Below, piece by piece: positions 27,466 to 37,131 of a DNA stretch of 64,000 nucleotides (position 1 is the first letter of the stretch; the number at the start of each line of letters is the position of its first letter). The position numbers and the translations under genes are program-made. This DNA is from Rhizobiales bacterium 63-22 (GTDB taxonomy: Bacteria > Pseudomonadota > Alphaproteobacteria > Rhizobiales > Rhizobiaceae), in assembly GCA_001898995.1 (NCBI GenBank), contig MKVZ01000004.1, forward strand, positions 173,115 to 237,114, written 5' to 3'. Under the pieces are notes generated by a model, which was given only the letters and a program-made list of their open reading frames with translations, was not told the origin of the DNA and did not search any database.

Positions 27466-29244
27466 ATGTATCGCGCGCCGGTTTCCGAAATTTCCCATAC
27501 GCTGATGAAGGTCGCGGGGCTTGAAAAGGCGCTCGGCGAAAACCGCTTCCCCGACCTTGTCCCCGATCTCATCGACGCCATCCTGCATGAGGCCGGCAAG
27601 TTCGCCGCCGAGCGTATCGAGCCGCTGCGCGTGACCGGCGACAGGCAGGGCGCTGTCGTCAAGGACGGCGTCGTCACCACCACGCCGGGCTGGAAGGAGC
27701 TTTACCGCGACTGGATCGCCGGCGGCTGGAACGCGCTTACCGGCGCGCCGGACCATGGCGGACAGGGCCTGCCCACAATGCTGTCGGTGGCGGTGAGCGA
27801 GATGTGGAACTCCGGCTCACTCGCCTTCGCCATCGCGCCGACACTGACCATGGGCGCGGTCGAGGCGCTGGAACAGCACGCTTCGCGGGACCTGAAGGAC
27901 ACCTATCTCGCCAAGCTCGTTTCCGGCGAATGGATGGGCACGATGAACCTGACCGAGCCGCAGGCCGGTTCCGATCTCGGCGCGCTGCGCACCCGCGCCG
28001 AGCGCCGCGACGACGGCACCTACCGCATCTTCGGCCAGAAGATTTTCATCACCTATGGCGAACACGGCCTCACCGACAATATCGTGCATCTGGTGCTGGC
28101 ACGCCTGCCCGACGCCCCGCCCGGCACCAGAGGGATTTCGCTGTTCCTCGTGCCGAAATTCCTCGTCAACGAGGACGGTTCCATCGGACGGCGCAACGAC
28201 CTGTTCTGTTCCGGGCTCGAGCACAAGATGGGCATCCACGCCTCGCCCACCTGCACCATGATCTATGGCGACGGCTTCGTGCCGGGCGAGGAAAAGGGCG
28301 CGGTCGGCTGGCTGATCGGCGAGGAGCATCGCGGCCTCGCCTGCATGTTCACCATGATGAACAATGCCCGCCTGCTGGTCGGCGTGCAGGGCGTCGGCGT
28401 GGCGGAGGCGGCTTACCAGCAGGCGCTGGCCTATGCGAAGGAACGCCGGCAGGGCCGCGCTGTCGGGGCGAACCCAAAGGACGGTATGAGCCCGATCGTC
28501 GAACACCCGGACGTGCAGCGCATGCTTCTGACCATGAAGGCGCTGACGCAGGTGGCCCGTTCGCTCACCTATATCTGTGCCCACGCCCTCGACATGAGCC
28601 GTGTGACGGAGGGCGAGGAAGCCCAACACTGGACCGACCGCGCCGGACTTTTGACGCCGCTCGCCAAGAGTTTCGCCACCGATGCCGGCGTGGATGTGGC
28701 CTCGCTCGGCGTGCAGGTGCATGGCGGCATGGGCTATATCGAGGAAACCGGCGCGGCGCAGCTTCTGCGCGACGCCCGTATCACGCCGATCTACGAAGGC
28801 ACGAACGGCATTCAGGCCATCGACCTCGTGACGCGCAAGCTGCCGTTGGGCGACGGAAAGCACGTCATGGGCTTTCTGGCCGAATTGCAGGACGAGGCGG
28901 ATAAGGCAACCGCCAGCAACCGCCCGGAACTGGGCGAAACCGGCGCGCGCCTCGCCAAGGCCATCGCGGAAGCGCGCGAAGCCACCGTCTGGCTGCAAAA
29001 GGCGCTCGCTGAAGGCCGTATGGAGGAAGCGCTGGCCGGGGCCACGCCGTACCAGCGCCTGCTGTCGCTGACCACGGGCGGGGCCTGTCTCGCCCGCGCG
29101 GCGCTGGCCGACGGCGATGCAGGCCGTGCCACGCTCTGCCGTTTCTTCGCGGAAAACATGCTGGCGGACGTGTCGGCGCTGAAGGATACGGTCATCGACG
29201 GCGCGGCGAGCCTTTCCGCCGCCCGCGCGGCGCTGGAGGCATGA
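27466..29244 (+). CDS. acyl-CoA dehydrogenase, long form with C-terminal extension
   Basis: 592-aa FAD enzyme. ETF-linked alpha,beta-dehydrogenation is expected. Conserved features: NLTEPQAGSDLGALRT for FAD binding, KIFITYGEHGLTDN, MGIHASPTCTM, the ARLLVGVQGVG helix and IYEGTNGIQAIDLV near the catalytic Glu, plus the C-terminal ACAD extension of the DmdC/AidB-like subgroup. The substrate could be a fatty acyl-CoA or a 3-methylthiopropionyl-CoA analogue; sequence alone does not decide. Strong AGGAGGAGAGAC before the ATG. First gene of a two-gene operon. Confidence 0.92.
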   Translation: MYRAPVSEISHTLMKVAGLEKALGENRFPDLVPDLIDAILHEAGKFAAERIEPLRVTGDRQGAVVKDGVVTTTPGWKELYRDWIAGGWNALTGAPDHGGQGLPTMLSVAVSEMWNSGSLAFAIAPTLTMGAVEALEQHASRDLKDTYLAKLVSGEWMGTMNLTEPQAGSDLGALRTRAERRDDGTYRIFGQKIFITYGEHGLTDNIVHLVLARLPDAPPGTRGISLFLVPKFLVNEDGSIGRRNDLFCSGLEHKMGIHASPTCTMIYGDGFVPGEEKGAVGWLIGEEHRGLACMFTMMNNARLLVGVQGVGVAEAAYQQALAYAKERRQGRAVGANPKDGMSPIVEHPDVQRMLLTMKALTQVARSLTYICAHALDMSRVTEGEEAQHWTDRAGLLTPLAKSFATDAGVDVASLGVQVHGGMGYIEETGAAQLLRDARITPIYEGTNGIQAIDLVTRKLPLGDGKHVMGFLAELQDEADKATASNRPELGETGARLAKAIAEAREATVWLQKALAEGRMEEALAGATPYQRLLSLTTGGACLARAALADGDAGRATLCRFFAENMLADVSALKDTVIDGAASLSAARAALEA

Positions 29245-29246
29245 AC

Positions 29247-29996
29247 ATGAGCGAGCATATCCTGATCGAACGCCGGGACGCTGTGCAGGTCATCCGGTTC
29301 AATCGCCCGGAAAAGAAGAACGCCATTACCCGCGCCATGTATGCCGCGATGGCAAAAGCCCTGAAGGACGGTGACGCGGACGATGCGGTGCGCGTCCATG
29401 TCTTTCTCGGAACGCCGGGCGCGTTCTCGGCGGGCAACGATATGCAGGATTTCATGGCCGCCGCATCCGGCGGCGACATGGGCCGGGACGTTCTCGACTT
29501 TCTCCACGCGCTTGCCGCCACGCAAAAGCCGGTGGTCTCCGGTGTCGACGGCCTTGCCATCGGCGTCGGCACCACGATCCATCTCCACTGCGACCTGACC
29601 TTCGCCACGGAGCGCTCGCTGTTCCGCACGCCCTTCACCGATCTGGGGCTGGTGCCGGAAGCGGCCTCCAGCCTGCTCGCCCCGCCGCTGATGGGGCGCC
29701 AGAAGGCTTTCGCGCTTCTGGCGCTCGGCCACGGCTTCACGGCGGAAGCAGCCCTTGAAGCCGGCATCGTCTACCGTGTCGTCGGCGAGGACGTGCTGGA
29801 AGCCGAAACGCTGAAGGCGGCGGAAGAGATCGCCGCCAAGCCGCCGCAGGCCATGCGGATCGCCCGTGCGCTGATGCGTCTGCCCGCCGAGCCGGTGGCC
29901 GACCGCATCGACCGCGAAGCGAAACTGTTCGGCGAGCGCCTCGGCACGGACGAGGCCCGGCAGGCGGTCATGGCGTTCCTGAACCGAAGAAAATAG
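29247..29996 (+). CDS. enoyl-CoA hydratase/isomerase family protein
   Basis: 249-aa crotonase-fold enzyme. RPEKKNAITRAMYAAM, the oxyanion-hole segment GAFSAGNDMQDF and GLAIGVGTTIHLHCDL are present. The Glu pair typical of active hydratases is not obvious (FRTPFTDLGLVPEAASS carries one Glu), so isomerase activity is equally possible. The ATG at 29247 has GGAGG seven bases upstream; an ATG at 29241 overlaps the dehydrogenase stop but is too near the Shine-Dalgarno. Functions with the upstream dehydrogenase in beta-oxidation-like chemistry. Confidence 0.9.
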   Translation: MSEHILIERRDAVQVIRFNRPEKKNAITRAMYAAMAKALKDGDADDAVRVHVFLGTPGAFSAGNDMQDFMAAASGGDMGRDVLDFLHALAATQKPVVSGVDGLAIGVGTTIHLHCDLTFATERSLFRTPFTDLGLVPEAASSLLAPPLMGRQKAFALLALGHGFTAEAALEAGIVYRVVGEDVLEAETLKAAEEIAAKPPQAMRIARALMRLPAEPVADRIDREAKLFGERLGTDEARQAVMAFLNRRK

Positions 29997-30008
29997 ACAG
30001 GGCGCAAG

Positions 30009-30036
30009 AAAAAACCCGGATGGTTTCCCATCCGGG
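30009..30036 (-). terminator. intrinsic terminator (minus strand)
   Basis: Stem cccggatgg / ccatccggg, loop tttc, followed on the minus strand by six T. Placed about 125 bp past the DUF6101 stop. On the plus strand it also follows the enoyl-CoA hydratase gene but with no T-run. Confidence 0.7.
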
Positions 30037-30161
30037 CGGCTTTGCTGGAGGTCAGCCTGATAATTTAAGCTTCCACTGGAAGCCGGAAAGAAAAAGTTAA
30101 CCACAATTTTCGGCAGGAACGTGGCCACACGGAAATTTGAAAGGCCCGGCCTTCCAGGGTT

Positions 30162-30728
30162 TCAGTTACGGGCGATGATTTCCTTGCCGGAGATGACGAG
30201 GCGCAGGCCGAGCGTGCCGGTCTTGCGGCGGGCGAGGAAGCGCGGCCGGCGGCGGCGCGGCTCCTGTCCCTGACGGCGCGCCTGCGGCTCGCCGGTGCGC
30301 ACCGGGCCGGTGCTGCGATAAAGCTGACGGGCGACACCGTCTTCCTCCACGAGCATCATCGGCAGGTTGAAGGCGGCAGCCCATGCGCGCCAGTCGGCGG
30401 CGACATCGGCAAGATCGTGGGCAACCAGAAGCGGCACGGAAAGCTGCGGGTCTTCGTGCATCAGTTCCAGCGTGACGGTGATCTCGCCATATTCGTCCTC
30501 CACCGCGCGGGCCACGACCCCGGCGAAAGCATGGGCCGGCAGCGCGATGGACATGGGCAGGCCGCTCGACGGCAGCACCTGCCGGATGACCGCGCCGCGC
30601 TCGCTGATGGTGAAGGTCACGTCGCCATCGCCGTCCCGCGACGCATAGGTCACGACCTGAGGAAGGTGAAACGGATCGAGCCGCAGTTCACGGCCTGCCC
30701 AGACGGGCTTCAGTCCCTTGTTCATCAT
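30162..30728 (-). CDS. DUF6101 family protein
   Basis: 188-aa soluble protein with a PilZ-like or beta-rich N-terminal part (VWAGRELRLDPFHLPQVVTYAS, RGAVIRQVLPSSGLPMSIALP) and a strongly basic linker near residues 145-165 (ARRQGQEPRRRRPRFLARRK). It resembles proteins annotated DUF6101 in Rhizobiales; assignment from memory. The start is one of two adjacent ATGs (30728, 30725), with AGAGG about 10 nt upstream; a longer frame from 30752 is possible. The basic tail suggests nucleic-acid or membrane contact. Confidence 0.65.
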   Translation of the reverse strand: MMNKGLKPVWAGRELRLDPFHLPQVVTYASRDGDGDVTFTISERGAVIRQVLPSSGLPMSIALPAHAFAGVVARAVEDEYGEITVTLELMHEDPQLSVPLLVAHDLADVAADWRAWAAAFNLPMMLVEEDGVARQLYRSTGPVRTGEPQARRQGQEPRRRRPRFLARRKTGTLGLRLVISGKEIIARN

Positions 30729-31101
30729 TTTTTCGACGCCTCTGTCTCTCATGAAGACCGGTTATCCCGACTTCTTTATTCCGGCTTTTCGCCTTCGTTG
30801 ATTGAGAGAATAGGCGCGGTTCCTTACCAGCGGGCTTAACGGGTTCGGTTAAGTTTTTCCTGCCTTTTCCTTTGGTTAGCGGAATGCAACCGGGTGTAAG
30901 AAATCGGAAATCCCTGTGAAGAAGTGGTTACGAACGGATAGTGACAGCAACAGTCGCATTGCCGATGGATTTCAACCAAAGGTTTTGATAAAGCTCGCAA
31001 CGGGGAGCAGAAGCAGCAGGCGCCGCGCCAGCCGGCGCGTCGGGGAGGATGAGCCGCCCCGACCCAGGCAAGGGCTTTGCTCTCTGTTCGGAGGTGATCC
31101 G

Positions 31102-31188
31102 ATGTGGTTTATACCCATAAGGTTCACGCTTAGGATAAAGAAAACCCGCACCGGCTGGCGAGCCACAGTGCGGGTCTACATTCTTTAG
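31102..31188 (+). CDS. 28-aa basic small ORF with exceptional ribosome-binding site
   Basis: MWFIPIRFTLRIKKTRTG... (28 codons, ending in VRVYIL) carries seven Arg/Lys, no acidic residue and alternating hydrophobic positions. It starts 3 nt after GGAGGTGATCC minus its last bases: positions 31090-31100 match the complement of the 16S rRNA 3' end over 11 nt. A long GC-structured leader precedes it. Its second half coincides with a terminator hairpin acting on the opposite strand. No family recognised. Could be a small toxin-like or leader peptide; could also be fortuitous. Confidence 0.45.
   Translation: MWFIPIRFTLRIKKTRTGWRATVRVYIL
31135..31175 (-). terminator. intrinsic terminator of the FAD-linked oxidase gene (minus strand)
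   Basis: Stem acccgcac / gtgcgggt with an inner ggct / agcc pairing, followed on the minus strand by TTTTCTTTATCC. It lies about 97 bp beyond the oxidase stop and inside the coding frame of the 28-aa ORF on the other strand. Confidence 0.7.
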
Positions 31189-31271
31189 CTTAAGCACACG
31201 GCGGCTGGAGTTCGCGCTTCAGCCGCCAATCCGAATATAATCTATCGGCCTCGCTCTTTCAACCGGCCGCC

Positions 31272-32684
31272 TCACAGCACCTTGCCGGGGTTCATGATCC
31301 CGGCGGGATCGAAGGCCGCCTTGATGCGCCGCATCAGGTCAAGCGCCGCGGGCGGCTTGAAGAAGGCAAGCTCCTCACGTTTCAACTGGCCGATGCCATG
31401 CTCTGCCGAGAAGGAACCATTATAGCGCATGACGATGCTGTGGACGCAATGGTTCATGTCGTGCCAGTAGGCGAGATAGGCCTCCTTGTCCATGCCGACG
31501 GGTTGCGACACGTTGAAATGCAGGTTGCCGTCGCCGATATGGCCGAAGCAGACCAGCCGCACACCGGGAACCATCGCCTCCACCGCCGTACCGGCCTCGC
31601 GAATGAAAGCGGGGATGGAAGCGACCGGCACGGAAACATCGTGCTTGATCGAGCCGCCCTCCGGCTTCTGCGCCCAGGACATTTCCTCGCGCATCTTCCA
31701 GAACATCTGTGCCTGCGCCACGCTTTCGGCGATGGCCGCGTCCTGAATGATATCGGCCTCGAAAGCCTCGCCCAGAATGGTTTCCAGCGTCGTGCGCGCA
31801 TCCTCCTCCGAGCGGGACGAGGAAATGTCGATCAGCACATACCAGTCATGCGGGCTTTCCAGCGGATCGCGCACGCCCTGCACATGACGGATGGTGAATT
31901 CCACGCCGATGCGCGGCATAAGCTCGAAGCCGGTCAGCGACGGTCCGGCGTGCTCGCCGGCAAGCTGGAACAGGCGCAGCGCGTCTTCCGGGCTGCGCAG
32001 GCCGGCATAGGCGACGCCCTTGCCCTTCGGTTGCGGAAACAGCTTCAGGACCGCCGCCGTGATGACGCCGAGCGTGCCTTCCGCACCGATGAACAGGTCC
32101 TTGAGGTCGTAGCCGGTATTGTCCTTCTTGACGTAGCGCAGATCGTTCAAAATCTCGCCGGTCGGCAGCACCACTTCCAGACCGAGGCAAAGCTCGCGCA
32201 TATTGCCATAGGCCAGCACCGCCGTGCCGCCGGCATTGGAGCCGAGATTGCCGCCGATCTGGCACGACCCTTCCGCGCCGAGCGACAGCGGAAACAGTTG
32301 CCCTGCCTTTTCTGCGGCATCCTGAAGATTTTTCAGGATCACGCCCGCCTCCGCCGTCACCAGATTGCCGACCGGATAGAGCGCGCGGATGCGGTTCATG
32401 CGGCCGAGCGACAGGATGATCGCGGTGCCGCTTTCATCCGGCTGCTGCGCGCCGACAAGGCCGGTATTGCCGCCCTGCGGCACCACCGGCGTTTTCGTTT
32501 CGGTTGCAAGCTTCATGATGCCTGCGACTTCCTCGGTCGAGCCGGGCCGCAGCACCAGCGCCGTTCGGCCATGATAAAGGTCGCGCTGCTCGGTCAGATA
32601 GGGCGCGATGTCCTCAGCCGCCGTCAGCGCGTTCTTCTCGCCCACGATGGCCGCGAAGCGTTGAATCAGACCCGTGTCCAGCAT
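31272..32684 (-). CDS. FAD-binding oxidoreductase, GlcD/D-2-hydroxyacid dehydrogenase type
   Basis: 470-aa PCMH-type flavoprotein. The FAD-binding domain (VVPQGGNTGLVGAQQPDES, GAEGSCQIGGNLGSNAGG) and C-terminal FAD-oxidase domain ending HGIGQLKREELAFFKPPAALDLMRRIKAAFDPAGIMNPGKVL are complete. Such enzymes oxidise D-lactate, glycolate or D-2-hydroxyglutarate and pass electrons to ETF or a cytochrome; substrate not determinable. No FeS partner (GlcF) is adjacent. The ATG at 32684 follows AAAGGTGAG; a GTG at 32699 also fits. Downstream of sua5 with an 18-bp gap. Confidence 0.9.
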   Translation of the reverse strand: MLDTGLIQRFAAIVGEKNALTAAEDIAPYLTEQRDLYHGRTALVLRPGSTEEVAGIMKLATETKTPVVPQGGNTGLVGAQQPDESGTAIILSLGRMNRIRALYPVGNLVTAEAGVILKNLQDAAEKAGQLFPLSLGAEGSCQIGGNLGSNAGGTAVLAYGNMRELCLGLEVVLPTGEILNDLRYVKKDNTGYDLKDLFIGAEGTLGVITAAVLKLFPQPKGKGVAYAGLRSPEDALRLFQLAGEHAGPSLTGFELMPRIGVEFTIRHVQGVRDPLESPHDWYVLIDISSSRSEEDARTTLETILGEAFEADIIQDAAIAESVAQAQMFWKMREEMSWAQKPEGGSIKHDVSVPVASIPAFIREAGTAVEAMVPGVRLVCFGHIGDGNLHFNVSQPVGMDKEAYLAYWHDMNHCVHSIVMRYNGSFSAEHGIGQLKREELAFFKPPAALDLMRRIKAAFDPAGIMNPGKVL

Positions 32685-32702
32685 GATCGTCGTTCTCACC
32701 TT

Positions 32703-33692
32703 TCATCCGCGCGGAGCGGCCGCGCGCCGCAAGCGGTCGTTGATGGCTTCGCCGAGACCTGTCGCGGGAACGGGTTCCACGGCGATGGTCTTCGCGCCCG
32801 TGGCATCGAGCCGGCGCATGAAATCGAACAGATTGGCCGCCGCCGCGCGCAGGTCGCCGCCGGGGCTGAGGTTGAGCACGGCGCCGGCCTTTTCCGCCCC
32901 CGCCGCCCGCTTCGGGCCGAAGGCCAGCAGCGCCTCGCCGGGCGCGACCGTCTCCGCGTTGAGGCGGACACCCGCGACCGGCGCATAATGCGAGGCCATC
33001 ATACCGGGAGCCTGAATGGCCGCGCGCTGGTCGGCGCGTTCGAGCCTTCGGCCGATCAGCGCCTCGATCTCCTCCGCCGCCAACCCGCCGGGGCGCAGCA
33101 GGCGCACGCGGTCGCCCTCCACCTTGACGATGGTGGATTCCACGCCCACGCCGCAGGGGCCGGCGTCGAGGATCAGGTCGAGCCTGTCGCCGAGATCGCC
33201 CGCCACGGCCTCGGCGCTGGTCGGGCTGATGCGGCCGGAGGTGTTGGCGCTGGGGGCGGCGACGGGTCGGTCGAGCGCGGCGATCACATCGCGCACGCGG
33301 CCCTGCGGCATACGGACGGCGAGCGTCGAAAGCCCGGCGGTGGTGAGCGGATGGACCGGCCGATACGCGTCTTGTCTGGCCGTCTCCTGCCTGTCCTTCA
33401 GCGGCAGGACGAGAGTCAGCGGCCCCGGCCAGAACGCCTCGGCCAGCCGGTGCGAGATTGGGTCGAAGGTTACATGGCGTTCGGCCATGGCGAGGCCGCT
33501 CACATGGGCGATCAGCGGGTTGAAATGCGGCCGGCCCTTGACGGCGAAAATGCCCGCCACCGCCTCGCCATTGGTGGCATCGGCGGCAAGGCCGTAAACG
33601 GTTTCGGTCGGAATCGCGACGAGGCCGCCCCGGCGCAGCACGTCCACCGCCTGCGCCACGGCCCTGTCGTCGAATGTCACGATCCCGGCCAA
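32703..33692 (-). CDS. sua5: threonylcarbamoyl-AMP synthase (Sua5 type)
   Basis: About 329-aa protein with an N-terminal YrdC domain (IPTETVYGLAADATN, KGRPHFNPLIAHV) and a C-terminal Sua5 domain. It makes threonylcarbamoyl-AMP for the t6A37 modification of ANN-decoding tRNAs. No in-frame ATG fits the conserved start; the TTG at 33692 is preceded by GGGAGG with 8-nt spacing and begins MAGIVTFDD. A longer frame reaching 33773 would run into glyS. Only 13 bp separate it from glyS, so glyQ-glyS-sua5-oxidase are probably one transcript. Confidence 0.9.
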   Translation of the reverse strand: MAGIVTFDDRAVAQAVDVLRRGGLVAIPTETVYGLAADATNGEAVAGIFAVKGRPHFNPLIAHVSGLAMAERHVTFDPISHRLAEAFWPGPLTLVLPLKDRQETARQDAYRPVHPLTTAGLSTLAVRMPQGRVRDVIAALDRPVAAPSANTSGRISPTSAEAVAGDLGDRLDLILDAGPCGVGVESTIVKVEGDRVRLLRPGGLAAEEIEALIGRRLERADQRAAIQAPGMMASHYAPVAGVRLNAETVAPGEALLAFGPKRAAGAEKAGAVLNLSPGGDLRAAAANLFDFMRRLDATGAKTIAVEPVPATGLGEAINDRLRRAAAPRG

Positions 33693-33705
33693 GGGGTCGG
33701 CCTCC

Positions 33706-36024
33706 CTAACCGGCGATCTTCGAGAAATCGGCCACCTTGCCGGTGGCGGCGCGGATCTGGGCAAGAAGCGCAAGGCGGTTGGCCCGCACCTTCTCGTCCT
33801 CGTCGTTGACCAGCACCTTCTCGAAAAATATGTCGACCGGCCCGCGCAGCCGGGCCAGCGCCAGCATCGCGCCGGAGAAATCCTCGCGCGCGATCGCGGC
33901 TTCGGCTTCCTTCTCGGCCTGATCGACCGCCTCGGCCAGAGCCTTTTCCTCCGCCTCGCGCAAAAGAGCGGTATCGACCTTGCCCGCGACCGTCGCGCCC
34001 TTCTTTTCTTCCGCCGAAAGGATATTGGCAGCGCGCTTGGCCCCGGCCAGAAGGTTCTTGCCGTCCTCCTCGTTGATGAAGACGATCAGCGCCTCCAGAC
34101 GGCGGGCGACCAGCAGCAGATTGTCGGCGTCGGGCGTCAGCACGGCGTCGATGGCATCGTGGCGCGCGCCCTCGTCCTTCAAATGGACCTTGAGCCGGTC
34201 GTGGAAGAAGGACAGGAGATCGCTCAGAACCGGCTCCGCCGCCGCCTCGCCGGCGGCGCGGATTTCCCGCTCGTAATTGCCGAGCGCGATGTCCACGTCC
34301 TGCTCGCCGTCCACGTCGCCGGAATTTTCGCCCGCGAGCTTGGCCTCAAATTCGCGCAGCTTGCGCCGCACCTGCCCCTCGTTCAGCGCGGCGAAGGCCG
34401 AGCGGAACAGCGGCATGAGCGGGAACTTCCAGTCCTGCGACAGAAGCAGGCGGATGACGCCGAGCGCGGCGCGGCGCAGCGCATAGGGGTCCTTCGAGCC
34501 CGTCGGCTTTTCGTCGATGACCCAGAAGCCCACCAGCGTGTCGAGCTTGTCGGCCAGAGCGACCGCCACCGAGACCGGGTTTTTCGGCACGATATCGGAC
34601 GGGCCCTGCGGCTTGTAATGCTCTTCGAGCGCAGCGGCGACGGCTTCGTCCTCGCCTTGGAGAGCCGCATATTTGCGGCCCATCGCGCCCTGCAATTCGG
34701 GGAACTCGCCCACCACTTCGGTTTGCAGATCGGCCTTGGCGAGCACGGCCGCGCGCACGGCCAGCTTCGGGTCCGCGCCAACCAGCGGCGCAATCTGTGC
34801 GGCCAGCTCGCGGATGCGCTCGACGCGCGCGCCTTGCGTGCCGAGCTTGGCGTGGAAGGTGACGTTGAGCGCGTCGAGGCGCGCCATGCGCTGGTCGAGC
34901 GGCTTTTTCAGGTCGAGGCCGAATTTTTCGGCCGAAGCCGCCAGCTTGTCGAGGTCCGGCAGGTCGTGCTGGTCGGTATGCCAGAAATAGAGCGCGTCGG
35001 AGAGGCGCGCGCGCACCACCTTGCCGTTGCCGAAGGCGATCTCCCTGCCGCCGTCGCGAGCCGCGATGTTGGAGACGAGAATGAACTTGTTCGACAGCGC
35101 CGCGCCCTCATCCTGAGCAGCCCCGGAGGGGCGTGTCGAAGGACGGGTGACGAAGCATTTCTGGTTGGCGCGGATGGTGAGGCGGATGACTTCCGGCGGA
35201 ATGGCCAGAAACTCCTCCTCGAACTCGCCCATCAGCACGACAGGCCATTCGACCAGACCGGAGACTTCCTCCAGCAGGCCCTCGTCCTCGACCAGCTCCA
35301 GCCCGGAGGCGAAGGCGAGATTATGCGCGTCCTGCGCGATGATCTCCTTGCGGCGCTCGGCGTCGAGAACGACGAAAGCCTTTTCCAGCTTGTCGACATA
35401 GTCCTCGAAGCGGCGCACCTTGATCGGCTGGCCGTCGCTCAGGAAACGGTGGCCGTAGGTGACGTTGCCGGACTTGATCCCGTCCACATCGAAATCGATG
35501 ACCTTGGTTTCCTCGGTCTCGGGGCCGAAGGTGCAGAGGATCGATTGCAGCGGGCGCACCCAACGCAAGCTGCCCGGCTTGGCCGACGCCGCGCCCCAGC
35601 GCATGGATTTCGGCCATGGGAAAGTGCGGATCGTCTGCGGCACGAGTTCGGCGACGATGTCTTCCGCCGCGCGGCCGGGCTTGGTCAGATGGGCGACATA
35701 GAAATCGCCTTTCTTGGGGTCGGAATGGACATGGGCCTGGCTCACGTCGGTCAGCCCGGCCTTGCGCAGGAAGCCGGCGATGGCCTGTTCGGGGGCGGTG
35801 ACGGACGGACCCTTGACGTCCTCGTGCACGTCCTTGGAGCGCACCGTCAGCCCGCGAATGTCGAGCGCCAGACGGCGCGGCGTCCAGTAGGCGGTGGCGG
35901 CTTCGTAGGTGAGGCCGGCTTCGACGAGGCCGTCGGTGATCATCTTTTTCAGATCGCCGGCGGCCTTGCGCTGCATGCGCGCGGGGATTTCCTCGGAGAA
36001 AAGTTCGAGAAGAAGATCAGGCAT
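33706..36024 (-). CDS. glyS: glycyl-tRNA synthetase beta subunit
   Basis: 772-aa beta subunit of the alpha2beta2 enzyme, involved in tRNA(Gly) recognition. [25 protein letters not shown] at the N-terminus, [12 protein letters not shown] and the DALRV-like anticodon domain near the C-terminus are present. It is longer than typical (about 690-750). Part of the excess is a short insert near residues 293-306 ([12 protein letters not shown]) encoded by a genomic repeat. Its ATG overlaps the glyQ stop by one base. Confidence 0.96.
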   Translation of the reverse strand: MPDLLLELFSEEIPARMQRKAAGDLKKMITDGLVEAGLTYEAATAYWTPRRLALDIRGLTVRSKDVHEDVKGPSVTAPEQAIAGFLRKAGLTDVSQAHVHSDPKKGDFYVAHLTKPGRAAEDIVAELVPQTIRTFPWPKSMRWGAASAKPGSLRWVRPLQSILCTFGPETEETKVIDFDVDGIKSGNVTYGHRFLSDGQPIKVRRFEDYVDKLEKAFVVLDAERRKEIIAQDAHNLAFASGLELVEDEGLLEEVSGLVEWPVVLMGEFEEEFLAIPPEVIRLTIRANQKCFVTRPSTRPSGAAQDEGAALSNKFILVSNIAARDGGREIAFGNGKVVRARLSDALYFWHTDQHDLPDLDKLAASAEKFGLDLKKPLDQRMARLDALNVTFHAKLGTQGARVERIRELAAQIAPLVGADPKLAVRAAVLAKADLQTEVVGEFPELQGAMGRKYAALQGEDEAVAAALEEHYKPQGPSDIVPKNPVSVAVALADKLDTLVGFWVIDEKPTGSKDPYALRRAALGVIRLLLSQDWKFPLMPLFRSAFAALNEGQVRRKLREFEAKLAGENSGDVDGEQDVDIALGNYEREIRAAGEAAAEPVLSDLLSFFHDRLKVHLKDEGARHDAIDAVLTPDADNLLLVARRLEALIVFINEEDGKNLLAGAKRAANILSAEEKKGATVAGKVDTALLREAEEKALAEAVDQAEKEAEAAIAREDFSGAMLALARLRGPVDIFFEKVLVNDEDEKVRANRLALLAQIRAATGKVADFSKIAG
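35106..35147. repeat. Rhizobiales-type repeat inside glyS
   Basis: cctcatcctgagcagccccg followed by gaggggcgtgtcgaaggacg matches the familiar cctcatcctgag...tcgaaggacg intergenic repeat of Rhizobiales. Here it lies within glyS without breaking the frame and encodes the [12 protein letters not shown] segment. Confidence 0.75.
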
Positions 36025-36974
36025 TACTCGCCCTCACGCTTGAAATTGAAACCACCGGCGTCCGTCAGCAAAAACGCCTCGCCGCACTGGCGCGCGAGGT
36101 TGCGCACGCGCAGAATGTAGCTCTGGCGCTCGGTGACGGAGATGACGCCGCGCGCATCCATCAGGTTGAAGACGTGGCTGGCCTTGATGCACTGGTCGTA
36201 AGCCGGAAATACGCATTTGTGCAGCGAGTTTTCACCGGTGGAGCCTGCCTTCAGGATCGCCGCGCATTCGCGTTCGGCGTCGATGAAATGCTGGTGCAGC
36301 ACGTCGGTGTTCGCCATCTCGAAGTTGTAGCGGGAATATTCCTGCTCGGCTTGCAGGAACACGTCGCCATAGGTGACCTTGTCCGCGCCTTCGAGGCCGT
36401 TGAAGTTGAGGTCGTAGACATTGTCCACGCCCTGCACATACATGGCGAGGCGTTCGAGGCCGTAGGTCAGTTCGCCGGAAACAGGCGCGCATTCGATGCC
36501 GCAGACCTGCTGGAAATAGGTGAACTGCGACACTTCCATGCCGTCGCACCAGCATTCCCAGCCGAGACCCCACGCGCCGAGCGTCGGGCTTTCCCAGTCG
36601 TCCTCCACGAAGCGCACGTCATGCAGCGTCGGATCGAGGCCGATGGCGCGCAGCGAGCCGAGATAAAGCTCCTGAAGGTTCGGCGGCGACGGCTTGATGA
36701 TGACCTGATACTGGTAATAATGCTGGAGGCGATTGGGGTTTTCGCCGTAGCGGCCGTCCTTGGGACGGCGCGAGGGCTGCACATAGGCCGCCCGCCACGG
36801 GCGCGGTCCGAGCGAGCGCAGCGTGGTCGCCGGATGAAATGTGCCCGCACCCACTTCCATGTCGTAAGGCTGCAAAATGGCGCAGCCTCGCTCCGCCCAG
36901 TAATTGTGGAGCGTGAGGATCAGACCCTGAAAGGACCGGGTAGGATGCAGATTATCGGGCAACGAACGCGACAC
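36024..36974 (-). CDS. glyQ: glycyl-tRNA synthetase alpha subunit
   Basis: 316-aa catalytic subunit carrying class II synthetase motifs. [41 protein letters not shown] is the family N-terminus, and [19 protein letters not shown] and [16 protein letters not shown] are intact. The alpha2beta2 form requires glyS, which follows with a one-base overlap (TAATG). Confidence 0.97.
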   Translation of the reverse strand: MSRSLPDNLHPTRSFQGLILTLHNYWAERGCAILQPYDMEVGAGTFHPATTLRSLGPRPWRAAYVQPSRRPKDGRYGENPNRLQHYYQYQVIIKPSPPNLQELYLGSLRAIGLDPTLHDVRFVEDDWESPTLGAWGLGWECWCDGMEVSQFTYFQQVCGIECAPVSGELTYGLERLAMYVQGVDNVYDLNFNGLEGADKVTYGDVFLQAEQEYSRYNFEMANTDVLHQHFIDAERECAAILKAGSTGENSLHKCVFPAYDQCIKASHVFNLMDARGVISVTERQSYILRVRNLARQCGEAFLLTDAGGFNFKREGE

Positions 36975-37011
36975 GGGCGGACCTCGTGATTGAAAGGATG
37001 GCCCGGTCTAA

Positions 37012-37057
37012 GCAGGATTTCCGAAAAGTGGCAACCGGTTTTCGGATAAAATCCTGC
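37012..37057. repeat. palindromic repeat, gcaggat-arm copy
   Basis: Arms gcaggat / atcctgc enclose ccgaaaagtggcaaccggtt ttcgg, the family core in inverted orientation. Lies between glyQ and the TPR gene on the same strand, just ahead of the glyQ start. Confidence 0.8.
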
Positions 37058-37131
37058 CGGATCATTGTCCGTCCGGCAGGGTCAGGCGCGGCGGGGGCGG
37101 CGCAGGGCAAAAACCCCGCGCCGCGCAGGCG

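Larger units (their letters stand above)
30729..31271. other. 540-bp intergenic region with structured RNA potential
   Basis: No conventional gene is seen. The left part (30760-30900) is AT-richer and contains likely promoter sequence for the minus-strand DUF6101 gene. The stretch 31010-31080 holds several GC hairpins (gcgccgcgccagccggcgcg; cggggaggatgagccgccccg). These are followed by a near-ideal ribosome-binding site and the 28-codon ORF listed separately. A further inverted repeat, ggcggctg / cagccgcc, is at 31200-31227. Confidence 0.5.

Noticed and set aside
31398..36120. Long plus-strand frames opposite sua5, the oxidase and glyS
   Set aside because: Antisense frames in GC-rich genes; conserved motifs are all on the minus strand.
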